A DNA stretch of 64,000 nucleotides from Phyllostachys edulis (Eukaryota > Streptophyta > Magnoliopsida > Poales > Poaceae), in assembly GCA_036346405.1 (NCBI GenBank), contig CM070548.1:91110588-91174587 (forward strand). Direction: 5' to 3'. Every line of letters starts with the position of its first letter. The first letter of the stretch is position 1. The notes beneath the pieces are model-generated. The model had not been told where the DNA came from and searched no databases. It saw only the letters and a program-made list of their open reading frames with translations. This document shows, piece by piece, positions 1 through 11,602 of this stretch. The position numbers and the translations under genes are program-made.

Positions 1-280
1 AATAAAAGGGTGACGTGGCCCTCAGTTTGGAGGATGAATTTTCGCTTCAATTATACCAGAGGATACTTGCACGTCAGTCGATGTGTAATGATTGATCTAT
101 TTACATATTCCTTGACGTTTTGCATTTGCTTATTCCTTTTGTGATTGACTTTTCATAGCTGAGATTGTACGAGTCTTTGTCTAGTTATGCGTTCAATCTT
201 TTTCTCAAATTATACAGCATGCATAGAAATAAAGTTAGGCTTATAAAGTAGAAAACTGAGAAACTTCTACACGCATGACT
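1..280. other. Unannotated flank
   Basis: AT-rich sequence with no convincing coding region, repeat or regulatory signal that I could recognise. Confidence 0.4.
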
Positions 281-290
281 AACCTCCACT

Positions 291-1406
291 AGGGCTGGAA
301 ACGAGCTCGAGCCGGGCTCGAGCCTAGCTCGCTCAAGCTCGGATGGAACAGTGGCTCGGCTCGTTTTGGGAATGAGCCAGAAGCCCCGCTCAGCTCGGCT
401 CGGCAGTGAGATCGAACTGGCTCGCGAGCCCTCGCGAGCTTGAGGTACAGCACGGACTCCATGGTAGCACACGGCACATCCAGACACCACCACGCTGTCG
501 TACCTCGTCCCCATTCCAGGCTAGCACGGAGAAGGCCACCAGCGCTCCTCCTCCTCTCTGCCTCCACCTCCACCTCCCCCTTCCCCGACTGAGCTCCTCC
601 TCTACCACTTCGCCATGATACCATGACTCCATGGACCATGGTCATCTCAGAGCAGCTTTGGTTTGCAGTGAAAGAACTAGCAAAAGGAACGTCGATCCAA
701 CATGAAAAGCATGAAATCATCTAAGAAGAACATCATCCATTCCTACAATTACAAAACACCAACCGCATTTTGCAACCCAAAAACATCATCCACATGAACC
801 ACATCTACGAAGGCTGCCGAGGAAGCTCCTGCTGGCTGTGGAGTGTCGTCACCAAAGGGACTCCATTCACCAAGGAGCACCGTCACCGAGGAAGCTTCCG
901 CCACCCACCCTCTAAGGAATCACAAGGGGCGAGGGGGAGGCGGCGGGTGGAGCTGGGCGAGCGGGGCGAGGGGGAGGTGGAGGCAGCGGGTGGAGCTAGG
1001 CGAGGGGGAGGGGGAGGTTGTAGGTGGAGCTAGGTGAGCGGGGAGAGGAGCACGAGGGGGAGGCGATGGGTGGAGCTGGGCGAGGGGGAGGCGGCGTCCC
1101 CCTCGCGAGCACCACGAACAGCAGCGGCGGACGGGGAGGGGAAAGGGGATCGGGATAGATGGGGAGGGGAATTGGGGATCAGGATGGGGAGGGGATTGAC
1201 GGAGGAGTGCTGGGCTGGGCCTGGGCGACGAGGGTTTTGCAATGAACGAGCCAAACTGCTCATGAAAGGCTTGGGCTTGGCTGCTTTTTTCCTCGAAATG
1301 AAAACTGTGCTAGGCTCGGCTCGGCTCGAAAAATCACAAGCTCGAGCCAAGCCGGCTTGGCTCGCAACGAGCTGGCTTGCAAGTCTCAAGCTATTTTTCC
1401 AGCCCT
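291..1406. mobile_element. Non-autonomous Mutator-like (or hAT) element, 1.1 kb
   Basis: The ends are inverted copies starting AGGGCTGGAAA and finishing TTTTTCCAGCCCT, followed inward by long stretches built from GAGCT/CGAGC words on both sides. A near-perfect 10-bp direct repeat flanks it (281-290 AACCTCCACT and 1407-1416 AACCTTCACT, one C/T difference), which suits a 9-10-bp Mutator target duplication better than the 8 bp of hAT. No transposase is present. Internal open frames (for example 1034-1408) are low-complexity G-rich sequence and are not called as genes. Confidence 0.7.
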
Positions 1407-1416
1407 AACCTTCACT

Positions 1417-2064
1417 ATACGCATTTGGACATCCTTTTTGAGTACTACACTTGGACATCTCTAAGCAAAGAAAAAGCTTGTTTCGGAAGATTTTCTAGAA
1501 TTTGCGTCCTTCCAAATGGGGGAAATAGCTCGAGGTATGAAGCAAGAATCAAGACGACTGTACACTCAAACTTTCGCCATAATAAATCACACCCCAAAGT
1601 CACAACTAACAACAACATTTTCTCTAGGATCCGGAAAGTAACACGCCAATAGTCTCCATAATCGGCAGTACTATGTAACTACGATGTTATGAATTATATG
1701 CATCGAGGAAGCAGGCTAGCTCGCTTGGCTTGTGGCGGCGTCGACCGCACAGCTCGCCTGGGCTCTAGTCTTAGACTCGACACTGGATGTCTCACCGGAC
1801 TGTGCAGGGGCACAGTTGTTGTTGAAGGACTGTGTATGGGCACAGTGGCACAGGGGGGATTTAGGCTCCCAGCTCGCCACGGTTTGAACGCTGTTTCCGT
1901 GGACGTCTTCAGAGGTAGGGTGCTTCTTCTTCTTTAATGTAGGCTGGAGGAGGTAAAATCCTGGATTTTTTTAAATGAATTATATGCATCACATCATATA
2001 ATTCTTGATCTGAAGATGACCAACTCGTCACTTGTCCAGCATTGCTCAGAGAGAACTCTTGTCG
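1417..2064. other. Intergenic stretch without recognised gene
   Basis: No gene is supported. A 15-bp word (TGAATTATATGCATC) occurs at about 1688 and again at about 1975, which may mark an old small insertion, but no matching termini were found. The open frame at 1689-1937 has no recognisable domain. Confidence 0.4.
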
Positions 2065-2072
2065 GTGCAGCC

Positions 2073-2336
2073 CAGGGTTCTGAAAACCGGCCGAAAACCG
2101 GTTTTACCGGCCCCCAGTAGAACCTGCAACCGGCGCCGAAATTTTGGTTCTGTTTGAATTTTGGCCGAATTTGATTAAATTTTACTCAAATTTTATTTTT
2201 TTAAATTTAAAATCTGAAAAATTCAAAAAAAAATTTGGAAAATTTTGGCCGAAATCGACCGAAATTTTCCGATTATCGGCCGTATCGGCCATACCGGCCA
2301 CCCCGGTATTTTTTTTATCCGATTTGAAAATCCCTG
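2073..2336. mobile_element. hAT-type miniature element (264 bp)
   Basis: Termini are CAGGGTTCTGAAAACCGG on the left and, inverted, CAGGGATTTTCAAATCGG on the right, the CAGGG start being typical of hAT elements. The 8-bp flanks GTGCAGCC (2065-2072) and GCGCAGCC (2337-2344) differ by one C-to-T change at a CpG. The interior is AT-rich with many GGCCGAAA words and carries no ORF. A related AT-rich sequence with the same GGCCGAAA/CCGATTTT words lies near 11207-11460. Confidence 0.7.
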
Positions 2337-2402
2337 GCGCAGCCTTGCTTTAGTAGGCAAGGGGGACCCCGATCCCCAAGGACGGAAGGACCGCCACCCT
2401 TC

Positions 2403-2583
2403 TCAGCGGACAGCACAAGGAAACACCCAGGGTAACGGATGCTTGTTCTTCCCTGGATAAGCATCTGACGACGCGTACTTCTGGGTCTTCTCCCTCTCAG
2501 TCTTCTCGTACTCCAATATCTCCTCGTTGCGATAGGCAGCCTCCAGGTTGATGGCGCTACCATCGATGACAGGGTCTTATGTC
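2403..2583 (-). pseudogene. E2-like (UBC fold) pseudogene copy 1, C-terminal piece
   Basis: Read on the minus strand from 2576, 57 codons and a stop encode a stretch resembling the last helices of ubiquitin-conjugating enzymes: DPVIDG, then AAYRNEEILEYEKTEREKTQKYA, here quoted in two parts as AAYRNEEILEYE and KTEREKTQKYA, where canonical E2s have IAHMYKTDRAKYE and ARSWTQKYA. The piece is in the right strand and order to continue the fragments at 11083-11195 and 12004-12290. A copia element (2589-11077) separates them, its GTACA target duplication lying at 2584-2588. An in-frame TAA sits just before DPV. Non-functional; assignment by motif recall, not alignment. Confidence 0.65.
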
Positions 2584-2588
2584 GTACA

Positions 2589-2847
2589 TGTTTAAAAACC
2601 GGGCTCAGGCCAGGGGTTTTTGTTGCGATAACGGCTTTTTATCAATCTAATAGCCTATATAAAGGAGGAAGACTCTCAACTATTGTGTATCGTGTACAGA
2701 AAGCAATAAAGAGAAGCCAGAAGTCTCCTCGTATCTCTGTGTTCAATCTACTATTCTGTTCTTGTGTTCTTGCATTGTTCTTACGATTCTGAGTTTGTCT
2801 ACGAGGTAATCGCTCGGACTAGACTCGCCAGCGACGGTTCATCAACA
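2589..2847 (+). repeat. 5' LTR of the copia element
   Basis: Begins TGTTTAAAAACC and ends ATCAACA. A TATA box (CTATATAAAG, about 2652) and the downstream block shared with 10925-11077 identify it. The match to the 3' copy resumes after the 3' copy's insertion. Confidence 0.88.
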
Positions 2848-4387
2848 CGTTAAGGTAACCATCGAAGAACGACACTGGTAGATCGAATCTTTTTTCTAGA
2901 TTACTTTTCAGTTATGCAAATTTGGCTTTCTAGATTGTAATCTACGGTGCAAATCCACTCTAATCTACCGCGTGCCGACTTGAAGTCGCAGGCACAATGT
3001 TGATCGGTAGATTGCATGGAAAAGTGGATGTCGATTGTACCGTAGATTAGAAATTACAAATACATTCTAATCTATCATGAGCCGATTTGAAGTCGCCACC
3101 AAGCTGATCGGTAATTGCAAGAACGATAATTGCATCGATGAACAAGACACATTACAGAACAAGGAAAAAAAAATGGGGGGTGTAATTTATACATGCTACC
3201 ATCGCCCTCAGACGTCTGCCAGATCACACGGCAGCGCGCCGCACCTCTCCCACCGGCAAGAACCCTGTCGACGACGCTACCACCGCCCATAGCTTGTCGG
3301 CGTGGCTATTCAAGCAAACAAGAAAAGAGGGGGGGGGGGTGCAAAGTGTCGTCGGCCTAGAGCCGCCAATGACCATGGAGCCGCGCCTGGCCACCCGCCT
3401 GCAGCCCTAGGAGCCGAAGCACCACATGCTCACCATTGGCCGCCACCCGAAATCGCTGCTCCCGCACGAGCTCTGCCTCCGTGCAGGCCGTCTTGCCCGC
3501 TACGCCATCGGATCTCCGCACAGCCGCACGGGAGCGCCGCCACAATCCGCCCCTTCGGCCACCTCACTTGTGCGCTTGAAGCGCCACCGCCAAGACCACG
3601 CCACCTCCTTTGCCAGATAAAGCATCGGAGGCCGCACCCACACGCCGCTTACACGGTGGCGCAAGGCTGCTTTTCTCCACTCCGCCTTCAAGATGGTCGC
3701 CTCAAGATTCGCGCTTTTTTGCACCACCGCCACCGAGCACAGGAGCTAGGGTCCCTAGCTCCCAGCCTTTGATACGGGAGGGGTAGGCTGGCTGTGGAAT
3801 TGGGCCGAAAGAAAAAAAGGTCGGCCAATTTGAATTCTGAAAAAAAGGGAGGTGCGGACGGTCCGAACGTTTTTCGGAAAGAAAAGGAAAAAAAAGGAAG
3901 GAAAACCGAAAAGAAAAAGGGATTTGCAAAAAGGGCCCTCGGAATTCTAAAAACTATGAGAAATTTTTCGAGGATAAGGAAATTTTGCGAAAAACCCCTC
4001 GAAATCTTTGAAAATTGTGCGGAAAATTTTCTCCAAAGAGAAAATTAGCGGTTTAGCACCTGAGAATTGTAGAATTGCCAAAAAATAATTTTTCAGCAGA
4101 AAAAGGCCTCGGAAATTCAATTTTTGAATTAATTTTATCATTTGAAGCATGTTTAACTTTGTTATTGTTATTTCTATGTGATTTATTTATTTATTGTATT
4201 TACTGTTTTTGATTATCTGTGATTGTTTATATTACTTTTAATCACTGAAAATAGTAGTACATCATAAAAAAATGCATAGAATATTACGAGAACATTATGA
4301 GAATCTTTGCAACCATTTTATTCAAATTACCAGCAGTAATCTTATGAAATCTTTCCATGAATATGCAATGATCGGCATTACTTAATC
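2848..4387 (+). other. Long 5' leader of the copia element
   Basis: This 1.5-kb stretch between the 5' LTR and the first gag codons has no supported gene. An imperfect ~100-bp duplication with the word CTAATCTA...GCCGA(C/T)TTGAAGTCGC occurs near 2961 and 3068. The part 3190-3770 is GC-rich with several overlapping open frames on both strands (for example 3302-3772), which look like chance frames; it could be captured host sequence. The part 3780-4380 is AT/GA-rich. Confidence 0.5.
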
Positions 4388-5190
4388 GAGTTCAAGAGTC
4401 GCCCACTTGGTCGTAATTATTTGACTTGGGCATCAGATGTCAAGATCGTACTTGGGGCCAAGAAGCTCTGTGCTGCAATAGGACTTGGCTCCTCGAAGGA
4501 TGTCACTCCAACCGCTGAGGAAAATGATCAGGTACTTCATTTCCTCAGACATCATCTCTGCCTAACGCTCAAGAATGAGTATATGGCGGAGAAGAACGCA
4601 CTAGCTTTGTGGACCGCCTTGAAGAAGCGGTTCAAGAAGCTGAAGTACACCATTCTTTCTCGTGCAGAGCAAGAATAGAACCGACTACATTTTGCTGACT
4701 ACAAGGCCGTGGGGGAGTACAACTCTGCTTTACACAGAATTTGTACCAGTCTTCAGCTTTGTGGTATGATAATCACGGATGAGGAGAAGAATGAGAAAAC
4801 CCTCTCTACCTTTCACCCGAATGCGGTGCAATCCGCACGCAACTACTGTCAAGATGGCTACAAGGGTATATCGAACTGATTGACATCATGCAAGTTGCGG
4901 AAGCTCAAGATGAAGTTCTAAGAAAGAACCACATCTCACAGCCGCCTAGTAGCAAAGTTGGCCATGAAGTCAACGCTAGCAGCTACAAGGTCAAGAAGCT
5001 TCACTCAAAGGAAAGAGGCAAGAAGGATAAGGTCATAGGTCACAAAACTAAGCAGAATGCTCAAGCCAAGAAGGATGAACAAAAGAAGCATGATAAGAAG
5101 CCCTATAGTCAGTAGGACCAAAGTTGCTACAAATGTGGCATATGGGGACAATGGTCACGTGTTTGCCATGAGCCACATCACATGATTGAT
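4388..5190 (+). pseudogene. Copia gag (UBN2-type) with zinc knuckle, broken
   Basis: From about 4388 the frame reads GRNYLTWASDVKIVLGAKKL, the typical start of the copia gag retrotransposon domain. A stop at about 4676 and a later shift break the frame; it resumes at 4888-5115 in a lysine-rich tract. At 5128-5172 a zinc knuckle is seen as CYKCGIWGQWSRVC: the CX2CX4HX4C spacing is kept but the histidine is glutamine, so metal binding should be impaired. A linker ORF (5182-5421) follows. Confidence 0.75.
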
Positions 5191-5662
5191 GCTTTCAAGG
5201 CTAAGAAGAAGGGCAAAGGACAACATGAGGCACTCCTTGCCATTGCAGGTACAGAGGATCCACAGTCATTGGTTACACCCATGGATGTGGATAGCCCAAT
5301 AGCAGCCCACATCACACCTTCTTTTGACATCGCAGCGGCAGCAAATGTAGTGGTCGAAGAAGAGAAGATGTACATGGAGCAGATTCGAGCAGAAGTTTAT
5401 TCATACTTCGTTGATTCCATCTAGTGCACACATTGTACTTAGATTTTTATAGTCATTTGCAGTTAATGGTTGTAATAGAACTTTGAATTATTGAATAATG
5501 GTTGTAAGCTTTAGGAGAGCAAAACACTAAATTCTTATGATGAGTCATGTAAGACTTTTTCCAGTATTAATAATAGCAAGTTGTGTTCTGTTTTGGAGTA
5601 TTTTATTTATGTATGGATTGCTTTCTACACCATATTAATAAATACTTTATATATCAGAACAC

Positions 5663-5956
5663 GTGTGGCGCCCTATGGAGGAAGTGTGCTTAGCGGATAG
5701 CGGCACAACGAATACCATATTGAGAGAGATAAAAAAATTCCAGTTGATCAACAAGAATACTAGCAGTCTTACGACAATAATAGGTAGTGATACTTGTATA
5801 ATAGGCTCAGGAAGAGCCACAATTGTACTCCCAATGAGCACAATTTTGGTCATTGAAGAAGCCTTATTGTACCCAGAATTGACTAGAACTCTCTTAACCT
5901 TTAAGAATATTCGCGCTAACGGTCTCCATGTAGAGACTGAAGAAGAGTATGTTAAA
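5663..5956 (+). pseudogene. Copia aspartic protease region
   Basis: The frame contains CLADSGTTNTILR, with the DSGTT active-site motif of retrotransposon aspartic proteases, followed by IIGSDTCIIGSGRATIVLP, typical of the copia protease strand order. Stops separate it from gag and integrase, so the polyprotein is not continuous. Role in an intact element: cleaving the Gag-Pol polyprotein in the virus-like particle. Confidence 0.75.
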
Positions 5957-6111
5957 TAAAACTTGCTCATTACAAAGCATGAATAAAATGGCAAAAGGGT
6001 ATTACAACGACTTTCTTCATATGAATCTGGGCTATACTACACTAATATTAAGGCAACTGCAGCCTATACTGTCTTGAAAACAACCTTTAGAAGTTCTGAA
6101 TTTTTTTGTCT

Positions 6112-6850
6112 CTAGCATGATAGATTAGGCCACTCCAGTCTTAGGATGATGAGAAATATAATTAACAATTCACAAGGACACAATGTCAATGTAAAGGATT
6201 TCCTGAATTAAGAAGATTTTGTGTACCCCGTATGTGCCACCGGGAAATTAATTACTAGACATTCTGCTCTAAAAGTAAAGGATGAAATCCCTGCATTCCT
6301 GGACCGAATCCAGAAAGACATTTGCGGTCCTATACAGCCCCTGTTAGGGCCATTTAGGTACTTTACGGTGCTCATCGATGCTTCCTCGAAATGGTCGCAT
6401 GTATGTTTATTGTCTACGAGAAACCATGCTTTTGCAAAGCTGATCTCGCAGATAATTAAAATTAAGAATAATTTCCCTGATCATCATGTGAAGTCCATCA
6501 GAATGGACAACACCGGAGAATTTACTTCAAACACATTTGATGATTATTGCATGGCAATGGGAATTACCGTTGAGCATTCCGTACCGCATGTCCACACCTA
6601 GAATGGACTAGCAGAGGCATTAATTAAACGAATTAAATTTATTGCCCGACCGCTTTTGGAGAATTGTAATTTACCAACTACATATTGGGGACACGCAGTC
6701 CTGCACACAACAACTCTCATCAATTTTAGACCGTCGGCATATAACATCCATTCACCTATGCAACTAACGCAAGGGTCAGCACCGAAAATCTCTCATCTTC
6801 GCAGGTTTGGTTGCAAGGTTTATGTACCTATACCACCACCACAGTGAACT
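6112..6850 (+). pseudogene. Copia integrase (GAG-pre-integrase plus rve core)
   Basis: A GAG-pre-integrase motif (RLGHSSLRMMRNI) lies near 6125. The core follows at 6221-6601: the first catalytic aspartate in QKDICGPIQP, the second in SIRMDNTGEF, and the segment toward the third residue before a stop at about 6600. The continuation to 6847 gives the TYWGHAVLHTTTLIN stretch that normally follows the core. Several stops interrupt the frame. Confidence 0.8.
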
Positions 6851-7699
6851 GCAATGGGACCTCTCCGAAAGTCTGGGATATACGTTAGTTATGAGACAAC
6901 ATCCATAATAAGGTATCTGGACCTTATGACTGGAGATTTGCATACAGCCCGCTTCGTTGATAGCATATTTGGTGATGATAGTTTCTCGTCATTAGGGGGA
7001 GGAAATCAAGCCCTTGATGAAAAATATCAGGAAATAACATGGTAAGCCACGGGAATTCATGCACATGACCCGCGCACTAGTGAAGCAAATATAGAAGTCC
7101 AGAAGATAATTGATTTGCAAACATTAGCGAATCAACTGCCTGACCACTTTAGTGATTTGAAGAGCGTGACCAAGTCGCATGTGCCTGCATGCAATACACC
7201 AAAGAGGCTTGAAATACCAAAGAAAATTGAAGGTATCCCTAATCCCGTCTAGAGGCCTCAAAATAAAAGGACGAGAACTCCAGTCCCTCAAATCCCAAGT
7301 AACCAGGGATGCCTGGCGAAAAAGGATAAGAAGGACTTGACACGGCAGATCACTAAAGTTCCCTAGAACCAAAAGGAGAGCCAGTTGAGACCTGGCACCA
7401 GTATGGAACCTTCAGTAAAAGACATACCGGATTTGAATATTACCACAGAGGGAGACATCGACATGGATGTGTGCGCACACATCGGAGCTGAAAAACTAAA
7501 GGGCCTTGCCCCGCAATTGGAAGCAGTGGTGAGCAAGTAAAAGCATTAGAAGAATCGCCCCATGAAGAAATAGCTATAAATTATATGACTACGATTGAAT
7601 CTATTAATAGAACAACAACCAACGTCGACATTTATTTTGCAAAGAAAATTGCCACAATCATCGATCTTATTCAGAGCCTGCATCGCTCGCTGAATGTAA

Positions 7700-8700
7700 G
7701 AAAAGATCAGATTGGGAAGATTGGAAGAAGGCAATAGAAGCAGAGTTATTATCTCTGAATAAAAGAGAGGTGTTTGTGCCTGTAAGCCGTGCGCCTCCTC
7801 ATGTGCACCCCGTAGGGCATAAGTGGGTATTTGTTCGGAAGAGAAATGAAAATAATGAAGCTGTAAGGCATAAAGTAAGGCTCGTTGCATAAAGTTTCAC
7901 TCAACGACCAGGAGTTGATTATGAAGAAAGCTATTCTCCGGTCATGGGCGGAACCGCCTTTAGATATTTAATCTCAATGACAGTAAACCTGGATTTAGAA
8001 ATAAAATTGATGTATGTGGTAACTGCATACTTTTATGGAAACTTGGATTCGGACATTTATATGAGGTACCTAAAGGTATCCTTATCCCGAACCAAGACAG
8101 AACAAATAAAAATCAGACAAAGGTGTAACTCAGAAAGTCAACAGATGGATCAAGCAATCAGCGAGTATGTGGTATAATCGCTAAGTTTACTTTCTTTGCA
8201 AGAAATGCTACACGAACAATGAGGATTGTCTCCGTGTATTTATATGACGATCCCATGATGGATTTTGTATAATCTGAGTATATGTAGATGATTTGAATAT
8301 CATCGGGTCCCTAGAAGATATTAAGAAAGTAAGTTCTTACTTGGAGTCGGAGTTCGAAATGAAAGATTTGGGTAAAACCAAATATTTTCTAGGCTTGCAG
8401 CTTGAGCATACCCCTGAAGGGATTTTAGTACATCAGTCAACCTACACTCAGAAAGTGTTAGAAATGTTCGGATTTGAAAAGGCATACCATTCGAAAGTGC
8501 CGATGGTCGGAAAATCCTTACAGCCAGACAAGGACCCATTCAGACCTAGAGAAGAGGGGGAGGAAGTCCTAGGACTGGAATTTCCATACTTGAGCGCATT
8601 AGGAGTACTCATATATTTAGCAAACTGTACTAGACCGGACATTGAATTTGCCGTGGTCCTACTAGCAAGATATAATGCAGAACCTACCAAAAGGCATTAG
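7700..8700 (+). pseudogene. Copia reverse transcriptase, fragmented
   Basis: The first half includes WKKAIEAELLSLNKREVF and HKVRLVA followed by a stop where copia has R-G; then GVDYEESYSPV. The catalytic YVDD box is intact at about 8281-8292 (TATGTAGATGATTTG). The second half at 8293-8697 has SEFEMKDLGKTKYFLGLQLE and SYLSALGVLIYLANCTRPDI-type sequence. At least three stops or shifts occur between 7860 and 8290. Confidence 0.85.
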
Positions 8701-8719
8701 CAGGGAATAAAGGACATTT

Positions 8720-9317
8720 TTCGATATCTCCAAGGAAGCAAAGATCTTGGTCTGTTCAACAGAAAGAACAAAGACCTAACTATGACTAGCTATGCAGATC
8801 TTAGGGCACTGTCGGACCAGATCTGCCTAAGTCGCAAACAGGCTATGTATTCCTATGTGGTGGAACTGCAATTTCATAGAAATTGTATAAGCAAAGTCTT
8901 GTATCAACTTCGACGAATCACTCATAAATCATTGCGTTGTACGAAACCTCACGAGAGTGTTTTTGGCTTTAGCGGATGATTCACCACATCCAACAGTCAT
9001 GTGAATTGAATACCGCGCAAACCCCCACTATTATCTATGAAGATAATGCAGCTTGTGTTGCACAGGTGCAGATGGGTTATGTGAAAAGTCCTCTCACAAA
9101 GCATATCAACCCCAAGTTCTTCTATGCTCATGAATTGCAAAAGATGGACGAGATTAAAGTACTGCATACTAAGTCATGTGAAAATCTTGCAGATTTATTC
9201 ACTAAGTCACTTACAGCGTCTAGCTTTAAAAGATGCATACGTGAAATTGGAATGATGAGACTTAGAGAAGTGCAGAATTCAGGGGGAGAACCTTCACGAA
9301 CTCTTATTAAAGCTTGA
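8720..9317 (+). pseudogene. Copia RNase H domain
   Basis: At 8976-9317 the frame reads TIIYEDNAACVAQVQMGY, KHINPKFFYAHEL and ENLADLFTKSLTASSF, which are the hallmark C-terminal RNase H motifs of plant copia elements. Upstream (8700-8975) the domain is shifted and truncated. The stop at 9315 is followed by the polypurine tract and the 3' LTR. Confidence 0.85.
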
Positions 9318-9552
9318 TCACGAAGTTCGAGTACCCAAAGAAGAAATCCTGGAGATTGAATGAAATTGGTTGGATTGTACTCTTTTTTCTTTGATGTGTT
9401 TTCCTGAAGTTTCTCGACTAAGGTTTTTAACGAGGCAATTCATGCAACACAGCAGAACACATGTTATGTACTCATTCTCTAAATTTTTTCCACTAGATTT
9501 TTATGGAGTTTCGATGAGACATGAACATGATAGATGGGTGCCCAAGGGGGAG

Positions 9553-11077
9553 TGTTAAGAAATCAGGCCCAAGCCAGGAGTCCTAGCCTAAGGCGGACGC
9601 CTCGTCACAGATGGTTTCTGGAAACTGTCAGTGTTGTAATTATCACAAACGGTTTTACAAGCATGACTGTCTATGTTACTAGCCTTGGCAGAACCGTCTG
9701 TGAAGTATCTCAGACGGTTCTTGTTAAGAACCGTCTGTGAAGTATCCCAAACGGTTCTTTAACATGAACCGTCTATGATAATTGCAATTATTACTTCATA
9801 GACGGTTATAATTAGAAACCATCTGTGATAATTGCAATTATCACAGACGGTTCTTAACAGTAACCGTCTGTAAAGTATCATAGACGGTTCTTAACACGAA
9901 CCGTCTATGTTATTATGGTCATCACAGACGGTTTTTATTTGAAACCGTTTCTGATTCGCAGCGCGGGATGGCGGAAATTTTTGAACGCGTGCGTGAGAGG
10001 TGAAATGTTTTGGCGGAATTTTTGAATGCGTGCGTGGGAGGCGAAATATTTTGGCACTGTCCTAATATATTATAGCCACCCCCGCCTTGTCTTCCATCAG
10101 TCTCTCCCTCTCCCCTTCCCACATCGAGCTCCGATGACCGCCCTCGATTCCCCAACGCGATTTAGTGAGGAGACGCAGCCGACGAGGAGGAGGAGGAGGA
10201 GGGATATCCACCATGCAAGTAAGTAATCAATCGCTTGTCACCTTCCCCTGCCTTGTTGCTTTTAGTGGCTCTCAGTAGTAATCGTGGTTTTCTTGTGAAT
10301 GAATAGATCAACATAAGATTATGGATTTTGAGATGAAACTCATGGACATCGATAGGAGCACCTCGGCATCCCTGACTCCGAGTACCGGTCTATCGTCCGT
10401 CTCTTCGTCTCGGACTCGTTTTCCTCCTCGGCCACAAATCCGAACCCGAATAGATTTTGGTTTCACGCACTGTATGGTAAAACCACCATAAGTCATGGTC
10501 AAATTGTCTCCGTGAGGCCCAAAAAAAGTGAAAACCCCAAAAAAGGTCGTTTAGGACCTCAAAACAGCCTCTGAAGTTTCAGCACCCGTTTTCGCCATTC
10601 GTTCATCGTCCAGTTTGAGTTTTCTTTCATTCCAGATTGTGTAATCAACCATATGTAGGTACTCAGGTCCAACTGTCGAGCAATTGATTAGTTTGGCTCA
10701 AAATTCGAAATTTTTTTTGCAATCGAAAAAACTATCAGAGACAGTTGTAAATAGTAACCATCTGTGAAAAAATTATCACAGATGGCTCTGAACAAGAACC
10801 GTCTGTAACGACCTCATATCATCACAGACACATAAAGTCAGACGGTTCAAAAAACCGTCTGTGATGACAATTTTGAACTGTCTATGATGACATTTTCTGT
10901 AGTAGTATCATCCATCCAGTAGCCTATATAAAGAAGGAGGGACCCTCAACCATTGTACACCGTTTATAGAAAGCAATAAAGAGAAGCCAGAAGTCCCTTC
11001 ATATCTCTGTGTTCAATCTACTATTATGTTCTTGTGTTCTCGCTCGGACTGGACTCGCCAGCGATAGTTCCTCAACA
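9553..11077 (+). repeat. 3' LTR of the copia element, interrupted
   Basis: Starts TGTTAAGAAATCAGGCCC right after the polypurine tract and ends CTCAACA at 11077, matching the 5' LTR at both ends. It is 1525 bp against 259 bp because of the inserted CACTA-like block at about 9600-10908. Confidence 0.85.
9600..10908. mobile_element. CACTA-type element remnant inside the LTR
   Basis: Both sub-ends are packed with short direct and inverted copies of ACCGTCTGTGATGA-like words (9640-9950 and 10740-10900), the signature of CACTA subterminal repeats in grasses. The right end reads ...GACATTTTCTGTAGTAG, i.e. the inverted CTACTACAGAAAA terminus. No matching CACTA terminus is visible on the left, so that side is truncated or rearranged. 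The core has an internal duplication of GCGTGCGTG(A/G)GAGG near 9987 and 10029 and a TATA-like TATTATAGCC near 10067. No transposase is present. Confidence 0.65.
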
Positions 11078-11082
11078 GTACA

Positions 11083-11195
11083 TTCGTACATAAGGGAAAC
11101 TATGCCCAAGATAATCTTGACAGGGGGACTCACCAGCTGTCGTTGAGAAAGTGCAGCTTGACCACTCCACTACCCGGATCTATGTTTGAATGGTA
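11083..11195 (-). pseudogene. E2-like pseudogene copy 1, central piece (active-site region)
   Basis: On the minus strand the frame reads YHSNIDPGSGVVKLHFLNDSW, here split as YHSNIDPGSG and VVKLHFLNDSW; after one frame slip it continues SPPVKIILGIVSLMYE. This aligns by eye to the E2 core (HPNI...G-I-C-L-D-I-L...WSPA...LL-I-SLL). HPN has become HSN and the catalytic cysteine position is lysine. The copia LTR begins immediately after it (11077). The sequence on the other side changes abruptly into an AT-rich insert at about 11197. Confidence 0.65.
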
Positions 11196-11196
11196 C

Positions 11197-11602
11197 TAGG
11201 GTTTTGCATACCGGAATATATTTTTTACGCGGGGGGCGGTAAGGCCGAAAATCGAAAAAATCGGTTAATTTCAGCTGAAATTTCCAAATTAAAATTTGAT
11301 TTTTTTATGGATTTTAAACAAAAAAAATCAAATTTGAACAAAAATCAAGCAAATTCATTTTTTTAAATTAAATTTATCAAAACCGATTTTTAGGACCAAT
11401 TTGTATTCCTATCTTCTCCCGCCGATAAATCCGATATCTCCGATTTTCGGCCTACAAATGCATGTAGCAGCATTACATGCATCCAAATATCATCAAATCC
11501 AAAACAGACAAGAATTTCACAATACAATTGGGTGCTAATATCAAATGGCTCCAGTCTGCATCTTGTTCATCGTTCTTAAACTGACTCCTGCATCATAACT
11601 AC
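11197..11602. other. AT-rich insert and residual intron sequence
   Basis: 11200-11460 is AT-rich with GGCCGAAAATCGAAAAAATCGG-like words, resembling the hAT miniature element at 2073-2336, but I could not find paired termini or a target duplication. 11460-11602 shows no coding or repeat signal and is probably leftover intron of the E2-like pseudogene. Confidence 0.35.

Larger units (their letters stand above)
2589..11077 (+). mobile_element. Ty1-copia LTR retrotransposon, decayed, with CACTA insertion
   Basis: The element is bounded by a 5' LTR (2589-2847) and a 3' LTR (9553-11077) that share the TATA region CTATATAAAG, the AAGCAATAAAGAGAAGCC block and the end TCAACA. A perfect 5-bp target duplication GTACA occupies 2584-2588 and 11078-11082. 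A polypurine tract (9541-9552, CCCAAGGGGGAG) precedes the 3' LTR. Gag, protease, integrase, reverse transcriptase and RNase H follow in copia order (integrase before RT) but carry many stops and frameshifts. It inserted into the coding part of a minus-strand E2-like gene. The 3' LTR is longer than the 5' LTR because of a later CACTA-type insertion. Confidence 0.93.

Noticed and set aside
2589..2847. Start of the copia LTR as a Mutator or hAT end
   Set aside because: The paired LTR, GTACA duplications, polypurine tract and copia pol settle it as an LTR retrotransposon.
10308..10502. Small minus-strand ORF in the CACTA remnant
   Set aside because: No transposase or other domain; lies in non-coding CACTA interior.
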